Positions 53,301 to 63,659 are shown, numbered from the stretch's first letter. The stretch: 64,000 nt of DNA from Aquimarina aggregata (GCF_001632745.1 NZ_LQRT01000035.1:1-64000), one strand, 5' to 3'. Numbers and translations are program-made. Notes: generated from the letters alone by a model not told the origin.

Positions 53301-56213
53301 ATGCTTAAAAAAATAGTCGTTTTTCATTTATTATTTCTTGCTAATCAATTCGTTTTTGCTCAAACTACCAGAAATAATTATAACGCCAGATATGAATTAA
53401 ATGATCACATCTATCATGGAGCTGGACAGAGTTATTCTGATTTTCAATCTTATTATAACAAAATGCCTAAGCATCATAAGCCATCTATGTATATGTATTA
53501 TGTTTCGCTTAAAAGTTTAACATCTGGCACTTGGTCGACTACTTTAAAATCTAATTTAGCGTCTTTTAGAAACGATTTTGTCATACCGCAGATTGGCGTA
53601 TCAATGACTGTAGATGGTGATCCAAATCAACATTATGAAGATGATGTCGCTATAGGACAGTATGACCAACAGATCGATTATCTTATTGAAGGTTTAAAAG
53701 AATTAGACAGGCCTGTTTTCTTGAGAATTGGTTATGAATTTAATGGCTCTGCTTGGAATGGATATCAAGCATCAACTTATGTAGCATCTTTTAAGAGAAT
53801 TACCGATAAAATAAGAGTAGCAAACATAGAAGTCGCTACTGTATGGTGCTTTTCTGCTGATGGTGATGCTGACTTCACTTCATTTTATCCAGGGGATTCT
53901 TATGTTGACTGGTGGGCAATTGATATTTTTTCTGCAGAAGGATTCACGAGTACAAAAACAGTAGCCTTTATGAATTCTGCCCATAGTGCTAGCAAACCAG
54001 TAATGATAGGAGAATCTACCCCTAGATTTGTTGGTGCAGACGATGATCAAGATTGGGATAATTGGTTTAAAGATTATTTTAATTTTATTGATAATTATCC
54101 CGGTATAAAAGCTTCTTGTTATATTAGTTGGGATTGGAGCAATACTCCTTGGCCGACATGGGGAAATGCTATAATTGGTACAAACGACTTGATTCGTGTT
54201 TTATACACCCATCACTTAAGAGAACGCTCTTTCTTTAATGCTAAAAGTGAATCTGAAACCAGAAAACTTTTTTCCTCAAATGATGTTATTGCACCAGCAA
54301 CTCCAATACTAAATGAAACAGAAATGAATCCTGCTAAACCATTTCTTAAATGGAATACATCAAACTCTGTCGATACCGCACACTACATTATTTATAAAAA
54401 TGGATCTGCCATAGGTACGACTAGTACTAATCAATTTACTGATATAAGTGCCAAAGCCGGCCAATCTTTTGGTCTGGCAGTAAGTGCTATCGACTTAGCG
54501 GGTAACGAAAGTCCAAAATCGGCTTCATATTCTTTTGAACTTAGTACTACTATTATAAAAAATACGAATCCAAATTTTGAGATTGACAATTCTTTTTGGT
54601 CATTAAATACATTTGAAGGAGCACAAGCCTCCTTATCACATTCTAATAAAAGTGCTACTATACGCCTTGATCAATCAACGGGAACAAACTGGCATACACA
54701 ATTGGTACAGGCAACAGACATTAAAGCCGGCAATACCTATTACATAGAAATAGAGGCATATGCAAGTTCCTCTACAACAATAGAAGTTGTCTTACAACAA
54801 AATCACTCCCCGTATGGGTTATTAATCAACGAACAGCCAACGCTTTCTGAAACTCTAACAACAATTAAAACTCCAATTGTCACTGCGACCACAGATGATA
54901 CTATGAATATTGCGATTTTTTTAGGTCAGGTAAGCCAAGGAATCGATATAACAATATCAAGCATTAAATTATATGAAATTAGCAAATCAAATACTGCAAA
55001 TAACAATACTCCAATTGCAATAATACCCAAAGAAAATATTACGGTTGACACAGGAGAACTTCATCTTAATGGCTCCTCTTCTTTTGACAGTGACGGAATA
55101 ATCAATTCGTATAAATGGGCTCAGATAAGCGGTCCAAATTTAGCAGTTACAAGTGGCGCCTCAACACCCGATTTTATGATTAACATGAGTAAAGAAGGGA
55201 TATATATTGTACGTTTGACTGTAACCGATAATAAAGGAGCGATAGGAACAGATGAAATAGAAATTAAAGTCACTGGTAACTCAACAGACATAAAACCTGT
55301 TGCTTCATTTACTGCAACGCCAATAACTGGAACAGCTCCTTTACAGGTACTTCTAGATGCATCTGCTTCTTCTACACCTAATGGCGGAAATTTAACCTAC
55401 TCCTGGGATCTTGGTAACGGTAATACTGCTACAACGGTAACAACTTCGACTACCTATACGCAAGTGGGAGAATTCACAATATCATTAACCGTTATTAACG
55501 AAGATGGAAAATCGGATAGTGCTACCAAAATTATTAAGGTTATCGATACAGATACCAATTGCGGTTACGGAACACCCATTTTAGAAACACTGGCATCGAT
55601 CAATACTCAATACACCCATATTAACGTACTTGGAAAGCAAGGTCCTGATCTTTCTAATATAACAAATTTTACTATAAATTGGAGTCTTGAGAATAACGGG
55701 TTATATCAGTTCTCAATGAACACAAATAATGGTAATCCTAATTATTGGAATAACTTTCTTCCTAAGATTAGACAAAAATTTAATCAACCTCAACCAGAGT
55801 TAACACTCACAGGAACAGGAATCCCAGGGTTTGATGGCTCTTATTGGGTAACTTTAGATTCTGATAATTTTGTAATGGTTTCTAAAACTAAAAATTTTAC
55901 CATTTATTATTCTATAACTGCAACTACACCCAACTGCAATAAGCAACAAGTGGAAACCTCAAAAACTCTATATAGAAAAGCATTAATGTATCCAAATCCA
56001 AGTCGACAGGATTTTATTTTATCTCTTAACAATACTAAAGAAGTTTCTAGAATAGATATATATGATATAATGGGGCAAAAAATTAAAACCCTTTATCCTT
56101 TAAATGATAAAAACATACAATTTGGTAAAAACCTTTTATCGGGTATTTATTTTATCAATATTGTTCTAAGTACTAAAGAAATTATTACCCTTAAAGCTGT
56201 AAAAACTGAATAA
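53301..56213 (+). CDS. secreted GH26-like protein with PKD and T9SS domains
   Basis: A 970-residue exported protein (signal ending FVFAQ). Residues 40-310 resemble a GH26-type clan-A barrel: candidate acid/base Glu146 in LRIGYEFNG and nucleophile Glu238 in VMIGESTP, with VWCFSADGDADF between. A fibronectin-III-like domain (about 330-415), a carbohydrate-binding-like domain (about 420-560), and two PKD-type domains (DGIINSYKWAQISGP and TAPLQVLLDASASSTPNGG) follow. It ends with a T9SS sorting domain (MYPNPSRQDFILSLN). It would attack mannan-like polysaccharides outside the cell; specificity is not certain. Confidence 0.85.
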   Translation: MLKKIVVFHLLFLANQFVFAQTTRNNYNARYELNDHIYHGAGQSYSDFQSYYNKMPKHHKPSMYMYYVSLKSLTSGTWSTTLKSNLASFRNDFVIPQIGVSMTVDGDPNQHYEDDVAIGQYDQQIDYLIEGLKELDRPVFLRIGYEFNGSAWNGYQASTYVASFKRITDKIRVANIEVATVWCFSADGDADFTSFYPGDSYVDWWAIDIFSAEGFTSTKTVAFMNSAHSASKPVMIGESTPRFVGADDDQDWDNWFKDYFNFIDNYPGIKASCYISWDWSNTPWPTWGNAIIGTNDLIRVLYTHHLRERSFFNAKSESETRKLFSSNDVIAPATPILNETEMNPAKPFLKWNTSNSVDTAHYIIYKNGSAIGTTSTNQFTDISAKAGQSFGLAVSAIDLAGNESPKSASYSFELSTTIIKNTNPNFEIDNSFWSLNTFEGAQASLSHSNKSATIRLDQSTGTNWHTQLVQATDIKAGNTYYIEIEAYASSSTTIEVVLQQNHSPYGLLINEQPTLSETLTTIKTPIVTATTDDTMNIAIFLGQVSQGIDITISSIKLYEISKSNTANNNTPIAIIPKENITVDTGELHLNGSSSFDSDGIINSYKWAQISGPNLAVTSGASTPDFMINMSKEGIYIVRLTVTDNKGAIGTDEIEIKVTGNSTDIKPVASFTATPITGTAPLQVLLDASASSTPNGGNLTYSWDLGNGNTATTVTTSTTYTQVGEFTISLTVINEDGKSDSATKIIKVIDTDTNCGYGTPILETLASINTQYTHINVLGKQGPDLSNITNFTINWSLENNGLYQFSMNTNNGNPNYWNNFLPKIRQKFNQPQPELTLTGTGIPGFDGSYWVTLDSDNFVMVSKTKNFTIYYSITATTPNCNKQQVETSKTLYRKALMYPNPSRQDFILSLNNTKEVSRIDIYDIMGQKIKTLYPLNDKNIQFGKNLLSGIYFINIVLSTKEIITLKAVKTE

Positions 56214-56245
56214 CTAGTACAATACTATAGCTATGATTAGTCACA

Positions 56246-56779
56246 TTATTGTAATTTAATACTATCTATTTCTAACTTAAAATTTTCAGCTTCTTTATTG
56301 GCAATAAGAAATGCAATTTCTTCAAGGTTTTCACAAGGAAAATTATCCATGTCTAATTTCCTACCTCTAAAAGTAGGGTACATATCTAAAAGCGATATCT
56401 CTATCGACTGCCAATCTTTTGTAGTTTCAAAATAAGAGATATATGCGTGTCGATCATTTTTATTTGATTTTATCCTAAACTGATACCGTTTTCCGTCCCC
56501 TTTTAATTTAATAAGAACTTTACTGTAATTTGCAACTCTTTTAGATTCAAACGTATGCCTTACCGAAGAAAATCCACCATTGTTTTCTAGGGATACGTAT
56601 CCTTCAAAAACGCCATTACCTTCTTCATTAATATAGAAATTACCTCCTGAACGACCACCCATTACGGTATCATCAACAATTTTCCAACTAGTGCTAATAC
56701 TATCCTTATTGAAATCAAAAATAATTAATGAGTTGCTCATCGTCATAAAAAAACTGTAAGATAGAAATAGATACTTCAT
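56246..56779 (-). CDS. CIA30-domain protein
   Basis: A 177-residue protein with the CIA30 (NADH:ubiquinone oxidoreductase intermediate-associated protein 30) domain: IIFDFNKDSISTSWKIVDDT, then VMGGRSGGNF, FEGYVSLENNGGFSSVRH and IKLKGDGKRYQFRI. It forms a beta-sandwich of the galactose-binding type. A hydrophobic N-terminal stretch of about 20 residues may be a signal. In bacteria its role is not settled. It is convergent with the GH26-like gene. Confidence 0.88.
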   Translation of the reverse strand: MKYLFLSYSFFMTMSNSLIIFDFNKDSISTSWKIVDDTVMGGRSGGNFYINEEGNGVFEGYVSLENNGGFSSVRHTFESKRVANYSKVLIKLKGDGKRYQFRIKSNKNDRHAYISYFETTKDWQSIEISLLDMYPTFRGRKLDMDNFPCENLEEIAFLIANKEAENFKLEIDSIKLQ

Positions 56780-57032
56780 AAGCTCAATATTTAAAAAGCT
56801 TTAAAAGCCTCGAACCTAGTCAAAGGTACAACGGTTCAATAAATAAAATTTATAGTAGTATGTTAATTTTTGTTTAATGTATACTCCAAAAAGTTAAACA
56901 TTATTGTAACTTTGAATTGAAAGTATAAGGAAAAAGCGTAAGTACACTTGAAATTAATTCAACAAAACAAAGTCTGCATACCTTAATACTGAAGGTAAAT
57001 TTTTGCCATTTACACATCTTAAATAGTAACGA

Positions 57033-57731
57033 ATGAAATTACAAACTGAAACAATAACAAAACCTAATGGTTATAATTTAAATGGTTTTTCGATTGAAGA
57101 TATAGGAGATGATCACCTTAGTACAGGACTAGAAACACCCATGAAAAAAAATGCTTTCGATATATCTGATTCTGAAAAAAAGGAACGAATTGCTCATTTA
57201 TTTGCAGAAATCATGGATGTTATGGGATTAGATTTGTCAGATGATTCTCTACGTGGCACTCCTCAGAGAGTTGCAAAAATGTATATAGATGAGATCTTTT
57301 CTGGGTTAGATCCCAAAAACAAACCCAAAATAGCATTATTTGATAATAAGTATAAGTATCAACAAATGCTAGTCGAGAAAAACATCACTTTTTATTCTAA
57401 TTGTGAGCATCATTTTGTTCCTATAATTGGTAAAGCCCACCTTGCTTACATCTCGTCTGGTAAAGTAATTGGTTTATCTAAACTTAACAGGATTGTACAA
57501 TATTTTGCCAAACGCCCACAGGTCCAGGAACGATTAACGAATCAAATTGCTACAGAATTAAAAAAAGTTTTAGAGACTGAAGATATTGCTGTAATTATTG
57601 ATGCGAAACACCTTTGTGTATCCTCTAGAGGAATTAAGGATGATACTTCGGCAACAGTAACTTGTTACTATGGGGGAGCATTTAATACGCCCGAAAAAAT
57701 AGCAGAATTACAAAACTATCTTAACCATTAA
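57033..57731 (+). CDS. folE: GTP cyclohydrolase I
   Basis: A 232-residue type I enzyme that opens GTP to dihydroneopterin triphosphate, the first step of tetrahydrofolate and pterin synthesis. Zinc ligands fit Cys124 and His127 in NCEHHFVPI, and Cys195 in AKHLCVSSRG. Also seen are GTPQRVAKMY, IGLSKLNRIV and the RPQVQERLT motif. An N-terminal extension of about 50 residues precedes the catalytic core, as in many flavobacterial FolE proteins. The Lacal_2735-type mini-gene follows 77 bases later. Confidence 0.97.
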   Translation: MKLQTETITKPNGYNLNGFSIEDIGDDHLSTGLETPMKKNAFDISDSEKKERIAHLFAEIMDVMGLDLSDDSLRGTPQRVAKMYIDEIFSGLDPKNKPKIALFDNKYKYQQMLVEKNITFYSNCEHHFVPIIGKAHLAYISSGKVIGLSKLNRIVQYFAKRPQVQERLTNQIATELKKVLETEDIAVIIDAKHLCVSSRGIKDDTSATVTCYYGGAFNTPEKIAELQNYLNH

Positions 57732-57808
57732 TTTTTTTCATCGTGTAACAAAGTTAGTGTAAGTAAATAGAAGGCTTATAAATTATAATATACATTTAAA
57801 AACACATT

Positions 57809-57979
57809 ATGTTTGGATTGTTTAAGAAGAAAAGTCAAGTTGAAGTATTACAGAAGAAATATGAAAAACTGATGAGTCAATGGCATGAATTATCAAGTAT
57901 TAACAGAGCAGAAAGTGACAAAAAATATGCTGAAGCAGAGATGATCCTTAACCAAATCGAAAGTCTGAACAAAAAGTAA
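57809..57979 (+). CDS. Lacal_2735-family mini-protein
   Basis: A 56-residue protein starting MFGLFKKKSQVEVLQKKYEK, then LSSINRAESDKKYAEAEMIL and NQIESLNKK. This charged, helix-forming pattern matches the small Lacal_2735 family found in flavobacteria, function unknown. It follows folE on the same strand. Start and stop are unambiguous. Confidence 0.85.
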   Translation: MFGLFKKKSQVEVLQKKYEKLMSQWHELSSINRAESDKKYAEAEMILNQIESLNKK

Positions 57980-57984
57980 AAAAA

Positions 57985-58013
57985 GAAGCGAGTTTCAAAA
58001 ATGAATCTCGCTT
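57985..58013 (-). terminator. intrinsic terminator
   Basis: Arms AAGCGAG (57986-57992) and CTCGCTT (58007-58013), extended by TTC/GAA across a T-T mismatch. The T-run lies on the minus-strand side, so it fits the end of the alpha/beta hydrolase gene; it may also stop the folE transcript. Confidence 0.75.
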
Positions 58014-58087
58014 AAGAAATAGTTTTACATTTGATATGATATGGTCGATTAAATAATCGACTTTAGATAAATCGGTAGTATCATTGA

Positions 58088-59104
58088 TTAACTTTTTAAT
58101 TCTTTCAGTAATTGAACAATTTCTCTACAGATAATATCAGCATTCTTTTTTTTTGTAAAAATAGTTTGGTGGTTCCCATCAATTAATACCTGTTTCCCAA
58201 TGCACGAAAGATCTATAAATTCTTTCTGAGCTTTAATAAATTTGTTTAGATATTTTTGAGGGTTTATACCTCGTTCCCGATATGATTCTTTATCGATTTT
58301 GATTGCTGTGAAGACTCTAATTGGCAATGCTTCAAATTGATTAATGATTTTTGCGAGTTTTAGATTAGAGTGGTAATTTTCTAATTCGCTTTTGTATCCT
58401 CTTAGACCTTTTCCGTTTAATAGCATATCTCGCATTCGATTATTTATTTCTTTGGGTAAACCATCACCAGCAAATGTAGGACCTGTAAAACTTTCTATCA
58501 GACCTAAAACTCCCGCATCTGCAAAAAAAGTGGCCACATTCAACCCCCAAATCACTGATTTAAATCTAAAAGAAGATACTGGTGCAGCATTAAATCTTTC
58601 AACTTGTTCTGGGTGTGTAGCGTCAATAAAAACTACAGCTGCTACTTCATTAGGATATAGTTTTGTAAGTACACGTATGTAAGTACCTCCAATTGAATGT
58701 CCTGCCAATATATATGGCGGTGATTCACCTGCATTTCTCAGAAGTTTTCGTAATTCTTTAGCAATAGTTTCTGCATCACGCGGTGTATTGCCCAATTCAC
58801 TATAACCAACTCCAGAACGATCATAACGTACCACTCGCAAACTATCTTTAAGTCCTTCACTTAACCAATGGTAGTATTCTGTTGGTAAACCACCACCTCC
58901 TTCAATTACTAGAGTTGGTTTATTACTTTTTTTTCCTGTGGCATTTATATGAAATTTAACCCCATCTACCGCTATAAGTTTCCCCTCTGGTTGATTAGGC
59001 TCAGCACCCAATAAACGAAAAACTAAGCCCGCTAGAACTAATAATGTGATTGATACCGAAATGAACAAAAAGAATCTTTTTATAATTTTCATAATAATTT
59101 TCAT
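58088..59104 (-). CDS. alpha/beta hydrolase
   Basis: A 338-residue membrane-anchored alpha/beta-hydrolase. The ATG at 59104 starts MKIIMKIIKRFFLFISVSIT, a hydrophobic anchor; a longer frame to 59191 adds a polar tail and is unlikely. Motifs are the oxyanion segment EGGGGLPTEYYHW, the YDRSGVGYS strand, the nucleophile Ser in LAGHSIGGTYIR, an acid in VVFIDATHPE and a His in LIDGNHQTIF near the C-terminus. The fold is right for an esterase, lipase or related hydrolase; substrate unknown. It is divergent from the sensor kinase gene. Confidence 0.85.
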   Translation of the reverse strand: MKIIMKIIKRFFLFISVSITLLVLAGLVFRLLGAEPNQPEGKLIAVDGVKFHINATGKKSNKPTLVIEGGGGLPTEYYHWLSEGLKDSLRVVRYDRSGVGYSELGNTPRDAETIAKELRKLLRNAGESPPYILAGHSIGGTYIRVLTKLYPNEVAAVVFIDATHPEQVERFNAAPVSSFRFKSVIWGLNVATFFADAGVLGLIESFTGPTFAGDGLPKEINNRMRDMLLNGKGLRGYKSELENYHSNLKLAKIINQFEALPIRVFTAIKIDKESYRERGINPQKYLNKFIKAQKEFIDLSCIGKQVLIDGNHQTIFTKKKNADIICREIVQLLKELKS

Positions 59105-59311
59105 GATACTTAATTTTTGCATCAAACATAGTTGTACTTTTCTCGAATCCCCATTTATTATTACAAACACACCCGAAATACTTTTACACAATTGCTATCG
59201 TAGGTTGTAATAGCGTTCGCTAAAAAACTAGAGTGATTTAACCTAAAAATGATCATGTTTGTCATGTTTATTTGTTATCCTTATGCGAATCTCTATTTTT
59301 ATATGAGATAA

Positions 59312-60445
59312 ATGACTATGCGTATGAAAACCCATTTAACCAGCTTTATTAAAAGTAACTATAGGGAATTAGTCATAGGAGGAATTCTTGCCAGTGCAAT
59401 TTTTATAGTTGGACACTTTTCTGGTGGTTTTATCGTACGACCAGATTCTGTTGTTCTACCTTTTTATATGGGTATAAACATTTTTAGCTTTTTGTTTTGT
59501 TGGCTGACTCTTGCACTTTTGATTTCCAAGTTTCCGATGTACAAAGTTTTGGGAGTATTTGGGTTACTATTTTTGGGAGCAATAGCAGAGTATTTCATGA
59601 ATATTCCTAATAATCCGATTACTATCCCACTATTGATTTTATTTTGGATGGGAGTCAGTTACTTGATTATACCAAAGTTTTTTAAAAAATACCAGATCGC
59701 TATTATCTTTACTTATGGTGCTGTGATTACTTATTTCTTTATGTTCAGAAGAACATCTAATTATGCAGAAGATCACCATCCGGTTGTTACTACTTTTCTT
59801 ATCGTTTCTATATCAATGATGATCGTTTTGTGGGCATATGATCGGTGGAAATGGTTGACTAACTTAAGAGCAGATAAAGCTAAGGCAGAATTAATGTTAT
59901 TAAAGAATCAAGTTAACCCACATTTTTTCTTTAATACCCTGAATAATCTGTACGGATTAGCCGTAGAGAAATCAGAAAAGGCTCCTGCCATGATCCTTAA
60001 GCTCTCTGATATAATGCGCTATACAATATATGATGGTAATGCCGATTATGTTTATCTAAAGGATGAAATAGCCTATATCGAAGATTATATTGAATTAAAC
60101 AAAATACGATATCAAAAAAAAGTGGAAATTACCTTTATAAAAGATATTCCTTATTCACACAAAATAGCTCCAATACTAATTGTAATTCCTTTAGAAAATG
60201 CATTTAAACATGGTGTCGAGAGTTTGATGGAAAATGCCTTTATCAAAATTGAAATTACCACAACCAATTCGGGTATATTTTTTCGAATTAAAAATAATTA
60301 CGAATTCAAAGAACTAAAAAGTAAAGGTATTGGATTAGAAAATTTGCAAAAGAGACTTGCCATGATCTACCCTAATAAACATAAATTAGAGATAACTAAA
60401 ACTGAAGATATTTACGAACTAAGTTTATCAATCAAAACAACATGA
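59312..60445 (+). CDS. LytS-type sensor histidine kinase
   Basis: A 377-residue protein with about six membrane segments (residues 20-180) and a cytosolic histidine-kinase domain of the LytS/YehU type. The phospho-acceptor is His204 in NQVNPHFFFNTLNNLYGLAV. The ATP-binding part shows IVIPLENAFKHGVES and a Gly-rich GIGLENLQKRLAMIYP. It overlaps the response regulator gene by four bases (ATGA), so both are translated together. The signal is unknown. Confidence 0.92.
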   Translation: MTMRMKTHLTSFIKSNYRELVIGGILASAIFIVGHFSGGFIVRPDSVVLPFYMGINIFSFLFCWLTLALLISKFPMYKVLGVFGLLFLGAIAEYFMNIPNNPITIPLLILFWMGVSYLIIPKFFKKYQIAIIFTYGAVITYFFMFRRTSNYAEDHHPVVTTFLIVSISMMIVLWAYDRWKWLTNLRADKAKAELMLLKNQVNPHFFFNTLNNLYGLAVEKSEKAPAMILKLSDIMRYTIYDGNADYVYLKDEIAYIEDYIELNKIRYQKKVEITFIKDIPYSHKIAPILIVIPLENAFKHGVESLMENAFIKIEITTTNSGIFFRIKNNYEFKELKSKGIGLENLQKRLAMIYPNKHKLEITKTEDIYELSLSIKTT

Positions 60446-61146
60446 ACTATCTAATTGTAGATGATGAGCCGATAGCACATCGTATTTTAGAAGGCTACTG
60501 CGCCGAACTACCATTTTTAAAAAAAGTTGGTAATGCTTACAATGCACTAGAGGCATCAGCAATAATTACCAAGCATAAGGTAGATTTGATTTTTCTAGAT
60601 CTTAACATGCCTAAAATTATGGGGTTTGAATTATTAAAAACATTGCCCTCTCCTCCTAAAGTTATCGTAACAACTGCTTATAAAGAATATGCCTTAGAAG
60701 GTTATGAATTAGATATTATTGACTATTTGTTAAAGCCTTTCTCACTTCCACGTTTTTTGAAAGCAATCAATAAAATTACTACAGAAAAGGAAGAAAAAAA
60801 AGTCGAAATGAGTACTGTTGACACGAAAAAAAACGAACGTTTTTTTCTCAAAGGAGATAAAATGTATCATCAAATTCTAATGAAAGATATTTTATTTGTA
60901 GAGGCTTTTGGCAACTACTGCAAAGTCTATCTTACAGAAAAAATGATCCTTACCCATGAAAAAATTTCTACGTTAGAGACATCACTCATTAAAGAAAAGT
61001 TCCTGCGAGTTCATAAGTCATTCATTGTAGCAATTCATAGAATTGAGACCATTCAAGGAAATCAAATCTATATTCACGATCATAAAATACCTATTGGTCA
61101 GACCTACCGAAGTAAAATCAATACTTTAATAGCCAGAAAAAAATAA
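60442..61146 (+). CDS. LytTR response regulator
   Basis: A 234-residue response regulator. The receiver domain has the phospho-acceptor Asp53 in LIFLDLNMPKIMG, preceded by VDDEP and followed by KVIVTTAYKEYAL and DYLLKPFSL. The LytTR DNA-binding domain (about 135-233) has ILFVEAFGNYCKVYL and RVHKSFIVAIHRIETI. It is the partner of the sensor kinase just upstream. It should bind tandem 9-10 bp repeats. Its targets are not identified here. Confidence 0.94.
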   Translation: MNYLIVDDEPIAHRILEGYCAELPFLKKVGNAYNALEASAIITKHKVDLIFLDLNMPKIMGFELLKTLPSPPKVIVTTAYKEYALEGYELDIIDYLLKPFSLPRFLKAINKITTEKEEKKVEMSTVDTKKNERFFLKGDKMYHQILMKDILFVEAFGNYCKVYLTEKMILTHEKISTLETSLIKEKFLRVHKSFIVAIHRIETIQGNQIYIHDHKIPIGQTYRSKINTLIARKK

Positions 61147-61237
61147 TTGTGATATGTATGCTTTTGTGTCTTGCCCTTATTTGTAAAAAACAGCATTTAG
61201 TAAATATAAAAAGTAATGTATACTTTATACTAAAAAT

Positions 61238-61852
61238 ATGTTTACTAGTGAACATAACGAATTGTTATTATACACAACCGAAATGAAACAATGTCATTTA
61301 ATTACTTCAACAAGTTTTTCATCCCAAAAAGGGTTTGAAGATATACTTGTTGAAATATTTGATTTAACAAAGTTGAATATTCAAGAGTTACTAATCAATA
61401 AACTAAGGAATGATTCAAATTCTGACCTTGCAAACGATATAAAAAAACAGGTTGAAAAGGGAGAATTAGTTTCAACAACTCTAATTACTGAATTAATTAG
61501 AGAAAAAATAATTGAAATTAAAAATGAGATACTTATTATTGGATACCCAAGAACAAAAGAGCAACTTGATTATTTGACAAACTTGCTTTCTGAAAACGGG
61601 TTCGAAATTATTCAATTATGGATATTGGAGTTAAGCAACATTGAAAGATTAATTGAAGGTAAAGATCAACAAGTAAGTACAGCAATGATTAAAAAATTTG
61701 ACCAAACTAAATATCAAAATAAAGAAATATCTGAATTAATTGATTGTCCTGAAATTACAACAAAAATGGAATTCGAATATCCTATGGAATGGGATACGTA
61801 CAAAATACGAAGTAAAATAAAAGATGTGTATAACACCATATATAGCAAATAG
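61238..61852 (+). CDS. adenylate-kinase-like protein without a P-loop
   Basis: A 204-residue protein that resembles the nucleoside monophosphate kinase fold downstream of the P-loop. DLANDIKKQVEKGELVSTTL matches the AMP-binding helix region, and EILIIGYPRTKEQLDYL matches the GFPRT motif. The N-terminus (MFTSEHNELLLYTTEMKQ..) shows no GxPGxGKGT P-loop. It is therefore either a degenerate, non-catalytic relative or one with a modified ATP site. It starts about 90 bases after the response regulator and may not be part of that operon. Confidence 0.7.
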   Translation: MFTSEHNELLLYTTEMKQCHLITSTSFSSQKGFEDILVEIFDLTKLNIQELLINKLRNDSNSDLANDIKKQVEKGELVSTTLITELIREKIIEIKNEILIIGYPRTKEQLDYLTNLLSENGFEIIQLWILELSNIERLIEGKDQQVSTAMIKKFDQTKYQNKEISELIDCPEITTKMEFEYPMEWDTYKIRSKIKDVYNTIYSK

Positions 61853-62106
61853 AACGAGTTGTGTGTAATCCAATAGTATTTGTCCATTTGCAAAGTCGCC
61901 AAATCTCTTGATTTGGTATTACAAAAGTAAAATTAAAACAAAACACAAAAGATTTAGCTTGTGGCTAAACCGAAATAATCACTTGTTTTCTATCCTATTT
62001 AACAAATATTAAACGTCATAAGCAACCCAAAAAAATATCACCAAACTCTAGGTAACATTTTCATCAATTAAAACATAAAGTAATATATAAACAAACTAGA
62101 TAACAA

Positions 62107-63582
62107 ATGAAAAAAACAATCTCCACATTGATTCTTGTTCTATTTTATTTAATCGCCTTTCCTTATCAAACAGAGTTTGTAGTTACAGAAGGAGTTGAAT
62201 ATGGAAATTCTGGGACTTTATCACAAGGAATAAATACTCTAAACGGTAACGGTACAATTACCATCAAAGGTGATATTAAAGTTAATGGTAATGTAACAAT
62301 TCCAGAAGGAATTGAACTTAACTTTTTTCGAGGAAACAAACTTAAAATAAATGGTAATGTTACAGTAACGATTAATGGAAGTATTAATGCTGGTTCCTAT
62401 CAAATATTTGATTTAGATGATAATGGGACAATTGATGATTGTTTTATTGATAATTTTGATCTTACTAAAGATGATGGAAAAGTTAACGGAAATCTCAAAA
62501 ATGATTTTGTAATACCTCAATGGTTTGGTGTAGATGATACCGGAAGTCAATTTACATCTCAACTATTTCAAAAAGCTATAGAAGCATTTCCTAATGTAAG
62601 AAAATTTGTGGCCAATGGAAGATTTGTTTTAGACCGTATGTTATATCTGAATCAAAGTAATAGATACTATGATTTTAGCGGAGCAACATTTATTGGCGCT
62701 AATTCTGATTCTAGAATAATGTGCCGGGGTAATGATGATTTATGGAACATCCCATCCAACGAGTTAATAAATTATGAAATTCTTTCTGGACAAAGTAGAG
62801 ATAACCTAGATGAATATCAACTTTTAAACACAAGCAGTATTAAAGGGTCTGTAGGTGGAGGAATGATTGCGATTGGAAAATATTTCACAAAAGAGGATAC
62901 CTTCATCTCCCCATACTCTGTATGGGACGTTACTTTATATGGAGGTTATTACATTCCTAGATATAAAGGAGATGTTGCAATAGGTATTGGAAATGCTAAA
63001 AATATTGAGATCACAGATGTTAATATTAATTGTTATAATGGTTTACGAGGTATCGCCATTCAACCTCCTACTAATAAAGAAAGAGTAAAAGGGAATTATG
63101 CAAAACTGTTTTATTTAGATAAATGGGAGTATAAAATTGACTCCATAACGACATCAAAAATTAGTAGAACAGATCATATTATTCTAAAAAATATTATTCA
63201 ACAAGGGGGGATTAATATCATAAACATTGATATAGAGCCTGGAACTAAACATTATGTCAAAAATGTAGTAATTGATAATGTAATAGGTCATGAAATCACA
63301 GGCTTAGAACACCTTACAGGGGAAAAAGGTCACTCATTTAGATTGAGCTCTCAAAATGATGGTATTAAAATAGAAAATGTCTCTTTATCTAATATCATAT
63401 TAAGCTATGTTCATGGAGGGTTTCGATTTGACGGTGTAACTGGATCCATATCAAATTATCAAATAAATGCTGCTCAAAATAGTGATGAAGAATATGTAGA
63501 AGTAAATAGCTTTATAAAAAATGATCGAAAATCTTTAGAAGATGCTCTAAAAAGGATTTCTGAATTAGAAAAAAGTAACTAA
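62107..63582 (+). CDS. secreted protein, possibly parallel beta-helix
   Basis: A 491-residue exported protein with an N-terminal signal (MKKTISTLILVLFYLIAFPY). The first part has short Gly/Asn/Val repeats (GTITIKGDIKVNGN, VTIPEGIELNF, LKINGNVTVTINGS). The later part has strands like IEITDVNINCYNGLRGIAI and IKIENVSLSNIILSYVHGGF. This is typical of parallel beta-helix enzymes (pectate-lyase or polysaccharide-lyase type) and phage-tailspike-like proteins. No catalytic motif is identified. The last residues are a short charged helix. Confidence 0.65.
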   Translation: MKKTISTLILVLFYLIAFPYQTEFVVTEGVEYGNSGTLSQGINTLNGNGTITIKGDIKVNGNVTIPEGIELNFFRGNKLKINGNVTVTINGSINAGSYQIFDLDDNGTIDDCFIDNFDLTKDDGKVNGNLKNDFVIPQWFGVDDTGSQFTSQLFQKAIEAFPNVRKFVANGRFVLDRMLYLNQSNRYYDFSGATFIGANSDSRIMCRGNDDLWNIPSNELINYEILSGQSRDNLDEYQLLNTSSIKGSVGGGMIAIGKYFTKEDTFISPYSVWDVTLYGGYYIPRYKGDVAIGIGNAKNIEITDVNINCYNGLRGIAIQPPTNKERVKGNYAKLFYLDKWEYKIDSITTSKISRTDHIILKNIIQQGGINIINIDIEPGTKHYVKNVVIDNVIGHEITGLEHLTGEKGHSFRLSSQNDGIKIENVSLSNIILSYVHGGFRFDGVTGSISNYQINAAQNSDEEYVEVNSFIKNDRKSLEDALKRISELEKSN

Positions 63583-63590
63583 GCAGACTT

Positions 63591-63650
63591 GGCTTATAAC
63601 GGAAAAGTAAAAAACATTAAAACGATTTTTTACTTGAGACGTTGCCTATA
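63591..63650 (+). repeat. compact attC-like element at the right end
   Basis: A 60-bp element with ends GGCTTATAAC and GTTGCCTATA and inner arms AAGTAAAAAA (left) and TTTTTTACTT (right), which pair perfectly. The spacing between core and inner box differs between the arms, leaving unpaired bases, as in attC sites. It precedes the start codon of the acetyltransferase gene by nine bases. Confidence 0.6.
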
Positions 63651-63659
63651 ATTAAAAAA

